Assembly (NCBI RefSeq): GCF_022758885.1
Contig: NZ_JALEBH010000002.1
Span: 434,001 to 498,000 of the forward strand
From: Sphingobium sp. BYY-5
Lineage (GTDB): Bacteria; Pseudomonadota; Alphaproteobacteria; Sphingomonadales; Sphingomonadaceae
Reading direction: 5' to 3'
DNA: 64,000 nt
Below the pieces are notes generated by a model, which made no database searches, was not told where the DNA came from, and was given only the letters and a program-made list of their open reading frames with translations. Positions within the stretch are counted from its first letter, which is position 1; each line of letters starts with the position of its first letter. The position numbers and the translations under genes were made by a program. This document shows, piece after piece, positions 1 through 12,195 of the stretch.

Positions 1-323
1 TTGGAACCCAGATTGCGCAAGTTGATCTTCGACGTGCCGTCCGATCCGTTCGACACATTCTCGTTCTCGGCGGCGGTAAACTGCGGCAGGCGGTTGAGCA
101 CGCCCTCCACCGTGGTCGCGCCCTGATAGCGAAACTCTTCGGAACCGACGACGGTCTGGGGACTGTTGCTCTCCAGATCCGGGCGCTTGATGCGCGTGCC
201 GGTGACGACGATTTCACTGGTGCCACCCGCATCCGCAGCCTGCGGTGTTTGAGCATTGGCTGCCCCTGCCAGCAGAGCGGACAAAGCCGCTGCGCAATAA
301 AATTTCGTGCGGTGATTCCGCAT
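1..323 (-). CDS. TonB-dependent receptor, N-terminal part (truncated by window edge)
   Basis: This is the first 107 or so codons of an outer-membrane TonB-dependent receptor; the rest lies beyond base 1. The ATG at 323 follows a strong ribosome site (GGGAGGAA). The translation starts with a Sec signal peptide (positive MRNHRTK, hydrophobic core, AANAQ cleavage region near residue 24). A TonB-box-like EIVVTGTRI follows, then the start of the plug domain (residues from about 55, with VEGVLNRLPQFTA and INLRNLGS). The AAxAQ and EIVVTGTRI arrangement is typical of sphingomonad receptors. Its position beside an AraC regulator and the lig genes suggests uptake of an aromatic acid, but the substrate is not shown by the sequence. 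Confidence 0.88.
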   Translation of the reverse strand, partial: MRNHRTKFYCAAALSALLAGAANAQTPQAADAGGTSEIVVTGTRIKRPDLESNSPQTVVGSEEFRYQGATTVEGVLNRLPQFTAAENENVSNGSDGTSKINLRNLGS

Positions 324-366
324 TGTCGCGTTCCTCCCTTTTAGGACCGCTCTTTATTGCGATATA

Positions 367-394
367 TGACAGCTCCTGTCAAATACCGTATACG
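367..394. promoter_or_regulatory. Operator-like dyads in the receptor/AraC divergent region
   Basis: The roughly 350-base gap between the receptor start (323) and the AraC start (673) holds no convincing gene. Near the receptor it is AT-rich and carries a perfect dyad TGACAG-CTC-CTGTCA (367-381) and a palindrome CGTATACG (387-394). These sit 40-70 bases upstream of the receptor start, where a regulator would act. The AraC-type protein encoded to the right is one candidate binder; this is inference. Confidence 0.4.
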
Positions 395-672
395 AAATAT
401 AATAGACTGATTTGATAGGCCTACGGCAAATCGACCTGCATCGGCCGGGACAGGCAAACGAAAAGGCGTCGCACCAATGGCGTAATAGAGTTGCAAATCC
501 GGATGATAGGCGGCCAGATCGTACAATCTCGTCAGCGATCCGCTCGACACCAGCTTCGCGCGCCATTATCAGCATATCGCCCCGTCCCTGACGGACCTGC
601 GCCAGCGAACAACCAATAGATTTGCGCGCCCGCAACATTGTTGCCTCCGCCGATCGACATTATGGTCGCGCC

Positions 673-1548
673 ATGCCGACGGTCCCTGTTCCCAGCTTCT
701 ATCTCTATGGCGAACCCCAACGCAGTGTGGCGGAAGGCTTCGTTCATGTCGAAAACCTGGATGATCGCTCCCGCCCAAGCGAATGGACGATCCGCCCGCA
801 TGTCCATCACGACCTCAACCATATCATCCTGATCGCCGAAGGCGGCGGCGCGATGCAGGCGGAGGCGACCCAGCTATCCTTCGAAGCGCCCTGCCTGCTG
901 CTGATACCCGCCGGTATCGTTCATGGCTTTACCTGGCATCAGGAATCGCGCGGCCATGTCACCACCATCGCCGCCAGCTATCTGCGTCATCTCATGGCGC
1001 GCGACACCGAACTCGCGCCGCTTTTCGCCTGCGCACAGGCAGTGGCGCTGCCGAATGAAGAGGGCCAGGACGCCGAAACCGTCATCGCCCGCATGGCCAA
1101 GGAGCTGAGCTGGTCCGGCCCTGGCCGGCGCGCCGCCGTCGAATCCGCTCTGTTGCTGCTCATGGTCCTGGCCCTGCGGCATGTGACGATCGCGAAAGCG
1201 GCGCAATCCGGCACCACACGCCAGGCCGCGCTGGTCGCGCGGCTACGCGAACGGATCGAGCAGCGTTTTCGTCAGCGCGAACCCGTATCGATCCAGGCTG
1301 CGGCGCTGGGCACCAGCCTCACCGCCCTGCGCCAGGCCTGCGCCCGCATCGCGAACAGCTCGCCTGCGCAGATGCTCGATGATCGCGCCCTGCTGGAAGC
1401 CCGTCGGCTGCTGCTGTACTCACAGCTTTCCGTGGCGGAAATCGCCTATGCGGTGGGCTTTGAAGATCCCGCTTATTTCTCCCGCTTCTTCGCCCGGCAT
1501 ATTGGTCAATCGCCGCGCGCCTGGCGCGCCACGCGCGAACGATCCTGA
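673..1548 (+). CDS. AraC-family transcriptional regulator, PobR-like
   Basis: The 291-residue protein begins VPSFYLYGE, a sequence typical of PobR-type AraC regulators that sense 4-hydroxybenzoate or related acids. An N-terminal cupin-like sensor (about residues 1-150, with RPHVHHDLNHIILI and PAGIVHGFTWH) is followed by a C-terminal AraC double helix-turn-helix (about 190-285, with ALGTSLTALRQAC and VAEIAYAVGFEDPAYFSRFF). The frame is open back to a TTG at 622, but the ATG at 673 gives the usual family N-terminus. Neither start has a clear ribosome site. It is divergent from the TonB receptor and next to the lig genes, so control of uptake or of an aromatic-acid entry step is plausible. The effector is not determined. 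Confidence 0.85.
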   Translation: MPTVPVPSFYLYGEPQRSVAEGFVHVENLDDRSRPSEWTIRPHVHHDLNHIILIAEGGGAMQAEATQLSFEAPCLLLIPAGIVHGFTWHQESRGHVTTIAASYLRHLMARDTELAPLFACAQAVALPNEEGQDAETVIARMAKELSWSGPGRRAAVESALLLLMVLALRHVTIAKAAQSGTTRQAALVARLRERIEQRFRQREPVSIQAAALGTSLTALRQACARIANSSPAQMLDDRALLEARRLLLYSQLSVAEIAYAVGFEDPAYFSRFFARHIGQSPRAWRATRERS

Positions 1549-1653
1549 CCATCATGCACGAAGAAAATCCCTCCATTCGCTGGCGCGCATTGGAAACCTA
1601 TCTTGACCTGCCTGGCCACCGGTCGGCATGGGGCGACGATGACATGTGACATG

Positions 1654-1866
1654 ATGACCGACCTGATCGTCGCAAGGCTGCTGCGTGACCATGGCAAGAG
1701 CAAGCATCATTGGCGCAAAGTGATCGGTCCGATCCGTCTTTACAGCCGCGAGACACATCCCCATTGCAACTGGACTGCGACACCTACCGGCAGTCTACGG
1801 GATATCGCGCTGATCGAATCCCTGCTCGATGACCTGCGTTTCCTTCACCCGTTGCTCGGTGCCTGA
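1654..1866 (+). CDS. Small conserved hypothetical protein
   Basis: A 70-residue basic protein with a WRKVIGPIRLYSRETHPHCN core and a C-terminal helix (DIALIESLLDDLRFLHPLL). I recall similar short proteins from sphingomonads but no function. Upstream in-frame ATGs at 1603, 1639 and 1651 leave the start uncertain; 1654 gives the compact conserved part. It follows the AraC gene by about 100 bases on the same strand and ends just before a strong hairpin. No signal peptide or membrane segment is visible. Confidence 0.55.
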   Translation: MTDLIVARLLRDHGKSKHHWRKVIGPIRLYSRETHPHCNWTATPTGSLRDIALIESLLDDLRFLHPLLGA

Positions 1867-1872
1867 CGCGAA

Positions 1873-1906
1873 GAAGGGCGCGACAGGTTGGCCCGCCGCG
1901 CCCTTC
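1873..1906. terminator. Convergent hairpin between the small ORF and ligC
   Basis: A perfect 10-bp stem GAAGGGCGCG / CGCGCCCTTC with a 14-base loop lies between two convergent genes. There is no T-run, so it may act as a bidirectional transcription barrier rather than a classic intrinsic terminator. Confidence 0.55.
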
Positions 1907-1930
1907 CCTGCGACCCCAGAGGGATAGCGA

Positions 1931-2869
1931 TCAACCCAGTTGCCGTTCCAACTCGCCCAACACGCGATAACAGTCGAACACCTTGGCGACGCTCGAATTG
2001 GGATCACGGCCTTCGCGGATGGCGCTGATGAACTCACGGTCCTGCAGTTCGATGCCGTTCATCGACACCGCGACCTGGCTGACGTCGATTGGTTCTTCCT
2101 TGCCGTTCACCAGATCGTCGTAGCGCGCGATATAGGTGTCCGTATCGCCGATATAGCGAAAGAAGGTGCCAAGCGGCCCGTCATTGTTGAAGGACAGCGA
2201 CAGGGTGCAGATAGCGCCCGTCTCGCTTTTGAGCTGGATCGACATGTCCATGGCGATGCCGAGTTCGGGATGGATCGGCCCCTGCATCGCATGGGCCGCC
2301 ACGATCCTGCCAGCCTGATAGGCAAACAGGTCGACCGTGTGTGCGGCATGGTGCCACAGAAGATGATCGGTCCAGCTACGCGGTTCACCCTTCGCATTGA
2401 TGTTCTTGCGGCGGAAGAAATAGGTCTGCACGTCCATCTGCTGAACGTTGAATTCGCCGGCAGCGATACGGTTGTGAACGAACTGGTGCGACGGGTTGAA
2501 GCGGCGGGTGTGGCCGACCATGCAGGTGAGGCCGGTTTCCTGCTGCTTGGCAAGCACCGCCTGCGCGCCGGCCCAGCTATCGGCGAGCGGGATTTCGACC
2601 TCGACATGTTTGCCCGCATCCATGCAGGCGATCGCCTGGTCAACGTGCATCTGCGTGGGCGTGCAGAGGATCACCGCATCGACGTCGGCCCGCGCCAGCG
2701 TTTCGTTGAGGTCGGTCGTCACATGGCCAATGCCATATTTCTCCGCGACCTTCTTCGTCGCTTCCAACTCGCGGCCGATGATCGAGGTGACGGTCACGCC
2801 GTCGATGTTCTTGAGGCCGTCGAGATGCTTTTCGCCAAAGGCGCCGGCACCAGCCAGGGCAATACGCAT
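1931..2869 (-). CDS. ligC: 4-carboxy-2-hydroxymuconate-6-semialdehyde dehydrogenase
   Basis: This cytosolic enzyme oxidises the cyclised ring-opening product of protocatechuate (4-carboxy-2-hydroxymuconate-6-semialdehyde hemiacetal) to 2-pyrone-4,6-dicarboxylate with NADP+. The 312-residue Gfo/Idh/MocA-fold protein has an N-terminal Rossmann motif GAGAFG (residues 7-12), a CTPTQMH segment near 69-75, and a C-terminal domain with RSWTDHLLWHHAAHTVDLF. The EKP motif common in this superfamily reads EIP here (residues 92-94). The overall sequence closely resembles the LigC I remember from Sphingobium SYK-6. It is last in the ligJABC operon, separated from ligB by a 181-base repeat-containing gap. 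Confidence 0.94.
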   Translation of the reverse strand: MRIALAGAGAFGEKHLDGLKNIDGVTVTSIIGRELEATKKVAEKYGIGHVTTDLNETLARADVDAVILCTPTQMHVDQAIACMDAGKHVEVEIPLADSWAGAQAVLAKQQETGLTCMVGHTRRFNPSHQFVHNRIAAGEFNVQQMDVQTYFFRRKNINAKGEPRSWTDHLLWHHAAHTVDLFAYQAGRIVAAHAMQGPIHPELGIAMDMSIQLKSETGAICTLSLSFNNDGPLGTFFRYIGDTDTYIARYDDLVNGKEEPIDVSQVAVSMNGIELQDREFISAIREGRDPNSSVAKVFDCYRVLGELERQLG

Positions 2870-2891
2870 AGACTAAACTCCGTATTCTTCT

Positions 2892-3042
2892 CCCCTCCCT
2901 TTTAAGGGAGGGGCTGGGGGTGGGTGCGAGCGAAGCGAGCCTGCGCCCATCTGAAAGGTAGAAGCGATTGCTGCCACAATCGCCCCCACCCCAACCCTTC
3001 AAACGAGGCACGTGACTCGTTTGAACCTGAAGGGGAGGGGCT
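2892..3042. repeat. Intergenic inverted-repeat element between ligB and ligC
   Basis: The gap contains CCCCTCCCTT-TT-AAGGGAGGGG (2892-2913), a central stretch, TTCAAACGAG-N8-CTCGTTTGAA (2998-3025), and a closing GGGGAGGGG that can pair with the first CCCCTCCC. Nested palindromes with CCCC/GGGG outer arms look like the small dispersed intergenic repeats common in sphingomonad genomes. On the lig transcript it could fold into a large structure between ligB and ligC and alter mRNA stability or ligC dosage. No coding sequence is visible. Confidence 0.6.
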
Positions 3043-3050
3043 AAATATCG

Positions 3051-4397
<1,347 letters not shown>

Positions 4398-4401
<4 letters not shown>

Positions 4402-5423
4402 AATCCCCTCTCCTTCAATTTGGTGTCGAGGCGCGGGAAGACGCGGCGGGCGTTACCCGCAAAGATAGCGTTGCGTTCCTCGTCGCTTATCTCCAGCGCA
4501 TCGACATAGCGCTTGGTGTCGTCGAAATAGAAGCCGGTGGTGGGGTCGATGCCGCGCACCGCGCCGACCATTTCCGATCCGAACAGTATGTTCTTATTGT
4601 CGATCACGTCCGCCAGCAGATTGACGCCTGTCTGGTGATAGACGCATGTGTCGAAGAAGATGTTGTTCATCAGATGCGTCGACAGGTCGGGCTTCTTGAG
4701 CATATCGGCCAGACCCCGGTAGCGCCCCCAATGATAGGGCACCGCGCCGCCGCCATGCGGGATGATGAATTTGAGCGTGGGGAAATCCTTGAACAGGTCG
4801 CCTTCCAGCAACTGCATGAAGGCGATGGTGTCGGCCGCGATATAATAGCCGCCGGTCGCGTGCATCGCCGGATTGCAGCTACCCGACACATGGATCATCG
4901 CCGGTACGTCCAGCTCGACCATCTTCTCGTAGAAGGGATACCAGTAGCGATCGGTCAGCGGCGGATGGGTGAAATGGCCACCGCCCGGATCGGGATTGAG
5001 GTTGCAGCCGATGAAACCCAGTTCAACGACGCAACGTTCCAGCTCGGCGATGCTGTTGGTCATGTCGGCCTTGGGCGACTGGGGCAACATGCACACGCCG
5101 ACGAAGGTTTCAGGGAAAAGACCGACGACGCGCGCAATCAGGTCGTTGCAGCGTATCGCCCATTCTTTCGCCACCGCTTCGTCACCCACATGCGGCGCCA
5201 TGGCCGAAGCGCGCGGCGAGAAAATGGTGAGGTCGGCGCCACGTTCCTTGATGAGACGCAATTGGTTCGCCTCGATCGTCTCGCGAATCTCGTCGTCGCC
5301 GATCTCGGGATAGGAAGGACATACTGTGCCAGCCTTGAACGCCGCCTTCTGCTCCTCGCGCCAGGCGTCATGCCCCTTGGGCAGAACGGTATAATGACCG
5401 TGGCAATCAATAATCAGGCTCAT
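4398..5423 (-). CDS. ligJ: 4-oxalomesaconate hydratase
   Basis: Hydrates 4-oxalomesaconate to 4-carboxy-4-hydroxy-2-oxoadipate. The 341-residue protein has an amidohydrolase fold, with an N-terminal metal motif IDCHGHY (His8 and His10), a second metal His candidate in MIHVSGSC, and FIIPHGGGAVPYHW downstream. A clear ribosome site (GGAGAAG) precedes the ATG at 5423. It is first of the tightly overlapping ligJ-ligA-ligB block, 40 bases after the DUF1932 dehydrogenase gene, and probably belongs to the same transcript. Confidence 0.93.
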
Positions 5424-5463
5424 CCGTTCGCTTCTCCAATCTCATTCTGTCGACCCGACTTGC

Positions 5464-6348
5464 TCATGTCCGTGCTCCTGCGGGAGAATATTCGGAAATC
5501 GCTCCAATCTTCCCCACCAGTCCGTCAGGCGGGGTCTTGAGGCCCAATGCACCGATCGCCCGTTGCCGCTGCACCGTGCCGCGCGTCATCGCCGCATCAA
5601 GGCCTAGGCCCTCAAGCGTCTTGACCACTTCCTCCATCTCGGCCGCGCGGCGCGCGCCATGCACCAGCATCCGGTCGAGATTATAATCCGCCCGCGCATT
5701 CCAGGGCCGCGCCTTCTCGCTCGCATCGAGTGAGACAAGCACCTCGTCCAGTACATCCGCCTGAGCCGCCGCCAGCACGCATTCGGCCGTCAAGGCCTCA
5801 ATGCCCTTGACCACCACCGACCGGATCATCTTGATCGACGAGGCCCGGCCGATGTCCGCGCCGACAACACGCATCCTGGTGAAGCCCAACGCCCGTAACC
5901 GCTCTTCCGCTGCCTCGGCCGACGCTCCGCTCAAGAGCAGCGGCACACCCAGACGCGCCGGATCGACCGGCGCCATCACCGCGACATCGACATAATGGGC
6001 GCCTGCTGCCTCGATCGCCCGCGCCGCCGCCTGCTTGGTCTGCGGTGCAACACTGTTAAGGTCGCAATAAAGGACACCTGGCGCGATCAACGCAGCCGCC
6101 GCTTCCGCCACGGCCAGCGCTTGATCTGCCGTCACCAGCGACAGAACCAGCGGCACGCCTGCCAGCGCATCCGCCAGAGCGCGCGCGGGCCGCACGCCCG
6201 CATCGGCATAGGCCGCCAATGTCGCGTCGCATGTCGCTGCTTCGTCCGTCTTGATATCGAACACATGGGCATCCGCAGCCCAGTCCCCCGCCAGTGCAAA
6301 GGTGGACCCCGCTTCGCCGAACCCGATCAGACCAACTTCCTGCTCCAT
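5464..6348 (-). CDS. NAD(P)-dependent oxidoreductase, DUF1932 family
   Basis: The 294-residue protein has an N-terminal Rossmann fold of the 6-phosphogluconate/3-hydroxyisobutyrate dehydrogenase type (GLIGFGEAG, glycines 9, 11 and 14; CDLNSVAPQTKQ near 120) and a helical DUF1932 C-terminal domain (from about 185, SSIKMIRSVVVKGIEAL). The family Lys motif (KMIRS) is present. The frame is open to 6798, but homology begins at the ATG at 6348; a second candidate ATG is at 6396. It lies between ligR and ligJ, so it probably acts on a protocatechuate-pathway intermediate or a side product. The substrate is unknown. Confidence 0.85.
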   Translation of the reverse strand: MEQEVGLIGFGEAGSTFALAGDWAADAHVFDIKTDEAATCDATLAAYADAGVRPARALADALAGVPLVLSLVTADQALAVAEAAAALIAPGVLYCDLNSVAPQTKQAAARAIEAAGAHYVDVAVMAPVDPARLGVPLLLSGASAEAAEERLRALGFTRMRVVGADIGRASSIKMIRSVVVKGIEALTAECVLAAAQADVLDEVLVSLDASEKARPWNARADYNLDRMLVHGARRAAEMEEVVKTLEGLGLDAAMTRGTVQRQRAIGALGLKTPPDGLVGKIGAISEYSPAGART

Positions 6349-6413
6349 GACGCCAGGGGATGACGCATCGGGCCGAAAGCCGCCAATCGAATCCACCATG
6401 GCAGCATAAGAAT

Positions 6414-7565
6414 TTACGAAGTGATATCCTTTGCCGATGCTTCCACCGCCGCCATGAACTGCTGCTGCAGACGGGTCGGACGCCAGTCCGCCCGGGTGGT
6501 CAGCCCGATGGTCCGACTGATCGCCCCCGGCGCAGGACCGATATCGGCCAGCAGTCCCGCTTCCAATTCCAGCGCCAATTGGTCGTAAGACAGCAAGGTT
6601 AGATAGTCGCCCCCCACCAGCAATTGCCGGATCGTCATCACCGATCCGCACTCGATCGGCACGGCGGGCAGATCGCCGCCCAGTTCGGCAAACATCGTTC
6701 GCCACAATTGACGCAACGGCGTCCCCTCTGGTGGCAATATCCAGGGAAAAGAGCGCAGCGCGTCGGCGTCCCAACCCTCCGCCAACGGATGCCCACACCG
6801 CGCCAAGATGGTCGGACGGTCCTCGAACAGCGGGCTTTGGTTCAGATCCAGCACTAACGCCGGGTCGCGCAGCGCGCCGATCATCATGTCGATCTCACCG
6901 TCGCGCAACGGCCCGACCAGTTCGGCATGGGACCCTTCAAGGACACTGATGTCCACCTGCGGAAAGGTTAGGCGAAAGCGGGCAATGGCATCGGGTAACA
7001 GGCGCGCACGGGACAAGGGCATCGCCCCAACCAGGATGCGGCCGCCCTCCTCGCCCTTGAGGTCAGCCAGATCCTCCAGCCCCTGCCGCAACTCCGCCAG
7101 CGCCAGCCGCAATCGCTGCGCAAGTGCCATTCCCGCTTTGGTCAGCATGACCCCCCGGCCGCGCCGGTCAACCAGGCGATTTCCCACCGCCAGCCCAAGA
7201 TCGCCCACAGCCCGGTGCAGCGATGGCTCTGCAACGCCGGTCGCGGCAGCGGCGGCCGCATAGCTGCCCGCGCGCGCCAGCGCGACGAAAGCGCGTATCT
7301 GTGCCGCCGTCACCCGATTGCTGCCGATCAGCCGCAACGCAACGTCGATCCGGGGTTTCAGCCGGAGCGCAGCCTCCAGCGCCGCCATCCCGCCCGGCTG
7401 TCGTTCGAACAATGGCAGGCCCAGTTGCGCCTCCAGCTTGGCAATGCCCTGCGTCACCGCCGGCTGGGTCAGATTGACGGCGCGCGCCGCAAGACTGACG
7501 CTACCCTGGTCGACGACGGCCACCATGGCGGCCAGGTGGCGGATATTGAACTGATCGGGCTTCAT
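6414..7565 (-). CDS. ligR: LysR-family regulator with two N-terminal winged-helix domains, probable LigR
   Basis: Likely activator of the two divergent lig operons. The protein is 383 residues, against about 300 for standard LysR regulators. It has one LysR-type winged helix at residues 8-55 ([20 protein letters not shown]), a second HTH-like domain at 86-145 ([20 protein letters not shown]), then the LysR effector-binding domain from about 175 ([17 protein letters not shown]). LysR regulation of ligJABC and ligK by LigR is known in SYK-6, and this gene sits exactly between the corresponding operons. The symbol is given from position and family; the tandem HTH should be checked against that protein. 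Confidence 0.78.
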   Translation of the reverse strand: MKPDQFNIRHLAAMVAVVDQGSVSLAARAVNLTQPAVTQGIAKLEAQLGLPLFERQPGGMAALEAALRLKPRIDVALRLIGSNRVTAAQIRAFVALARAGSYAAAAAATGVAEPSLHRAVGDLGLAVGNRLVDRRGRGVMLTKAGMALAQRLRLALAELRQGLEDLADLKGEEGGRILVGAMPLSRARLLPDAIARFRLTFPQVDISVLEGSHAELVGPLRDGEIDMMIGALRDPALVLDLNQSPLFEDRPTILARCGHPLAEGWDADALRSFPWILPPEGTPLRQLWRTMFAELGGDLPAVPIECGSVMTIRQLLVGGDYLTLLSYDQLALELEAGLLADIGPAPGAISRTIGLTTRADWRPTRLQQQFMAAVEASAKDITS

Positions 7566-7572
7566 ATCCGAT

Positions 7573-7593
7573 GATTATCAAAATTTAATAACC
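7573..7593. promoter_or_regulatory. Candidate LysR operator in the ligR-ligK divergent region
   Basis: An imperfect dyad GATTAT-N9-ATAACC in an AT-rich patch includes the T-N11-A spacing typical of LysR sites. It lies 8-28 bases upstream of the ligR start and 76-96 bases upstream of ligK. This is where an autoregulating activator of a divergent operon would bind. Confidence 0.45.
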
Positions 7594-7668
7594 TTGCGCC
7601 AGTTCGGATTTGTGGATTGCCGCGAAGCTGTCCATGTCGCTGTCCATCTTGGGAGAAGGAACAGTTCC

Positions 7669-8335
7669 ATGTCCGGTGTCGTCGTCCAGAATATCGAAAG
7701 GGCGCAACGCGCTGTCGTCGACGGCCTCGCCAAATGCGGCGTCGCCACCGTCCATGAAGCGCAGGGCCGCACCGGATTGCTCGCTCCCTATATGCGCCCC
7801 ATCTATAATGGCGCCCGTATCGCGGGTAGTGCGGTAACGATCTCCGCCCCTCCGGGCGACAACTGGATGGTCCATGTCGCGATCGAGCAGTTGAAGGAAG
7901 GCGACGTCCTCCTCCTCGCGCCGACCAGTTCCTGCACCGACGGCTATTTCGGCGATCTGTTGGCGACATCGGCCCAGGCGCGCGGCTGTCGCGGCCTCAT
8001 CATCGATGCCGGCGTGCGCGACGTGCGCGATTTGACCCAGATGAATTTCCCGGTCTGGTCGAAGGCAGTCCACGCCCAGGGCACGGTCAAAAACACGCTG
8101 GGCAGCGTCAACATACCCGTGGTCTGCGCCAATGCGCTGGTGAACCCCGGAGACGTGGTGATCGCGGACGATGACGGCGTGTGCATCGTACCCCGCGCCA
8201 ACGCCGCCGCCGTGCTGGAAAAGGCGCAGGCCCGCGAAGCCGCCGAGGAAGCCAAGCGCATCCGCCTCGCCGCCGGTGAATTGGGCCTCGACATCTATAA
8301 TATGCGTCCACGTCTTGAGGAAATGGGCCTGAAAT

Positions 8336-8343
<8 letters not shown>
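7669..8343 (+). CDS. ligK: 4-carboxy-4-hydroxy-2-oxoadipate aldolase
   Basis: Class II aldolase of the RraA-like fold that splits 4-carboxy-4-hydroxy-2-oxoadipate into pyruvate and oxaloacetate, the last step of the pathway. The 224-residue form starts at the ATG at 7669, which has a good ribosome site (AGAAGGA). The frame is open further upstream. Arg117-Asp118 in [11 protein letters not shown] correspond to the substrate Arg and metal Asp of characterised HMG/CHA aldolases, and [18 protein letters not shown] carries the other active-site segment. Its stop overlaps the ligU start by 8 bases. Confidence 0.92.
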
Positions 8344-10290
<1,947 letters not shown>

Positions 10291-10304
10291 AGGTCTGTTT
10301 GCGG

Positions 10305-10380
10305 ATGCGCCTACCGGCGCATTGCGGCACCAGCCCTCACCCCTACTGCATCAAGGATCATTAGGGGTGACAGGCCGATG
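10305..10380. terminator. Hairpins between convergent ligI and esterase genes
   Basis: Two perfect stems fill the 97-base convergent gap: ATGCGCC-TACC-GGCGCAT (10305-10322) and TCACCCCTA / TAGGGGTGA (10337-10345 with 10372-10380, 26-base loop). Neither has a T-run, but together they probably separate the two transcripts. Confidence 0.45.
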
Positions 10381-10387
10381 CCAGGTT

Positions 10388-11851
10388 TCAAGAGGCCAAC
10401 GCCGGACCGACATCCGCCCCATTCCATGCCCGCCATCGTTCTGCATCAGGACATGCTTCAACTCGGTCGACAAGGTTGAAGAGCATCGTCTGGCCGCTAT
10501 CGGGCGTATAGCGCGGCCAATCATCGGCGGGGCTGCCGTGACGGACAAAATGGGCGATATGATTGGTCATACGTTGACCTAAAACTGCGCGGCGACCTGT
10601 CATCGGCCCGCCTCTTGCCAGAGCGGCGCGCAGGCCACGCATCGGCCAGGTCAACGTCAGATCAAGCCCGTGGGTCGCCCCTGCGATAGGGTGGGCATAA
10701 TCGAAACGGTAGAACCAGGTCGGACTGTGCGCCGCATGTCTGTCGGCGAAATGCCGGGTCGACATCGCGAAAGCGAGATCGCTCGCCAGCGCTCGCCGTC
10801 CAGTGGTCGTGCGGGGATAGGCCTTCACGATCCGCTGGCTTGCCTCGCTGCCCAACTGATCCTCCAGCAAAGTTTCGAGCGCGGACCAGGAAGTCGGCAG
10901 GATATCGCCCGGCATGAGTTCAAACAGGCGTATCTCAAGCCCCGTCGCGCCAGCCATAAGAGGCACAGCCGCCGCCCGCTCCTGATGCAGGGCCTCCAAC
11001 GATGGCGGCACCAGATCGCCGTCCAGCCAAGGCGCGGCAGGCACCGTGCCGGGGTTTGCTGCACCAGCGGCAGCCTGCGCCTCGAACAAGCGTCGCAGGT
11101 CGAGCGCCCGCAAGTCCTCGATCTTTGCGCCCTTGAGACCCAGGGCCGTGACATAGTTCCGCCCGATCGCTTCGCTGCGCGTCCGGCTGTGAATGAGGCT
11201 GGTCGCTCCGCTCTGCATGATGGCCTGCTGAAACAGCCCATGGGCCAAGGGGGCATGGAGCAGCAATGCGACGGACATGGACCCCGCCGACTGGCCCCCG
11301 ATGGTTATATGTGATGGATCGCCGCCAAAGGCCTCGATATTGTCGCGTACCCATTGCAGCGCCGCGATCTGATCGCGCAGTCCCAGATTGGAAGGGATGG
11401 AAGGATCATCCAGCGCATCGCCGAAATTGACGAAGCCCAGGACGCCCAGCCGATAGTTGATGGTGACGACGATGATGCCGCCCATCCGGGCGAGATGCGT
11501 ACCGTCATAGGGATTACCGCTCCCCGCCACGAAAGCGCCGCCATGAATCCAGACATAGACGGGAAGGCGCTCCCCCTCCAAACGGGATTCAGGCGCATAG
11601 ATGTTGAGCGTGAGGCAATTTTCATCGAAGGCGGGAGGGGAGAGACGTGCCCGTTTCGCCGAGTTGCCATACATTTGCGGGCATTGCGGAGCAGGCATAG
11701 TGGCATCCCGCTCGCCGGCCCATGACTGGGGAGCGACCGGCGCCGCAAAGCGGTCCGCCTGTGCATAGGGGATGCCCAGCCAACGCAACACACCATCTAC
11801 GCACATGCCCACGATCCGGCCAGCCTGCGTGGTGACGTTTCGCCTGTCCAT
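10388..11851 (-). CDS. Type-B carboxylesterase (alpha/beta hydrolase)
   Basis: The 487-residue esterase carries the full family signature: oxyanion-hole HGGAF (residues 103-107), nucleophile elbow GGQSAGS (Ser188), an acidic residue expected in ATGLEIRLF, and catalytic His in ATHGLDLTL. Length fits the carboxylesterase/cholinesterase family, and EDCL-type EENCL is present as DENCLTLNIYAPES. No signal peptide follows the ATG at 11851, which has a GGAAGGGG ribosome site, so it is probably cytoplasmic. It may release an acid from an ester at the entry of the downstream CoA pathway. Substrate unknown. Confidence 0.88.
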   Translation of the reverse strand: MDRRNVTTQAGRIVGMCVDGVLRWLGIPYAQADRFAAPVAPQSWAGERDATMPAPQCPQMYGNSAKRARLSPPAFDENCLTLNIYAPESRLEGERLPVYVWIHGGAFVAGSGNPYDGTHLARMGGIIVVTINYRLGVLGFVNFGDALDDPSIPSNLGLRDQIAALQWVRDNIEAFGGDPSHITIGGQSAGSMSVALLLHAPLAHGLFQQAIMQSGATSLIHSRTRSEAIGRNYVTALGLKGAKIEDLRALDLRRLFEAQAAAGAANPGTVPAAPWLDGDLVPPSLEALHQERAAAVPLMAGATGLEIRLFELMPGDILPTSWSALETLLEDQLGSEASQRIVKAYPRTTTGRRALASDLAFAMSTRHFADRHAAHSPTWFYRFDYAHPIAGATHGLDLTLTWPMRGLRAALARGGPMTGRRAVLGQRMTNHIAHFVRHGSPADDWPRYTPDSGQTMLFNLVDRVEACPDAERWRAWNGADVGPALAS

Positions 11852-12195
11852 ACCCAATCCCCTTCCAACTCTTTTCATTTTTGTACGCTTGATCGCCGCA
11901 CCACATCTGTTCGAAAAACCGGGGCCGCCACATTGATCGCCTTCCCGATATCGACCGACCAGCATCGACTAAAATCATGATTTGCGCCGAAGCACGAACA
12001 TGACGCCAGGCCCGATCCGCCGCGCTATGCCAACCATGGACTCTGCAATCGGCGTTCTTCACATAACGCTGACCCTCGATTTTCGCGGAGGCGATCTTCG
12101 CCGATACAGACTTGACAGCCTATGGCTCACAATGTTGATCGCCTGTTCAACATAGGAGCCAGCAAGGCTCGATAATCTTACGGGAAGGATATGCG
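11852..12195. promoter_or_regulatory. Divergent control region with ATGTTGA/TCAACAT dyad
   Basis: The 344-base gap between the esterase and the first SDR holds no convincing gene; open frames here are shadows. It must contain both divergent promoters. An inverted repeat ATGTTGA-N8-TCAACAT (12132-12138 and 12147-12153) sits about 45 bases upstream of the SDR start. It shares the half-site TGTTCAA with the dyad before the dioxygenase gene at 14455, so the TetR encoded between them may bind both. Confidence 0.4.

Noticed and set aside
1940..2905. A 321-codon open frame opposite ligC
   Set aside because: Antisense to a clear ligC; composition biased to His, Arg and Gly, with no domain.
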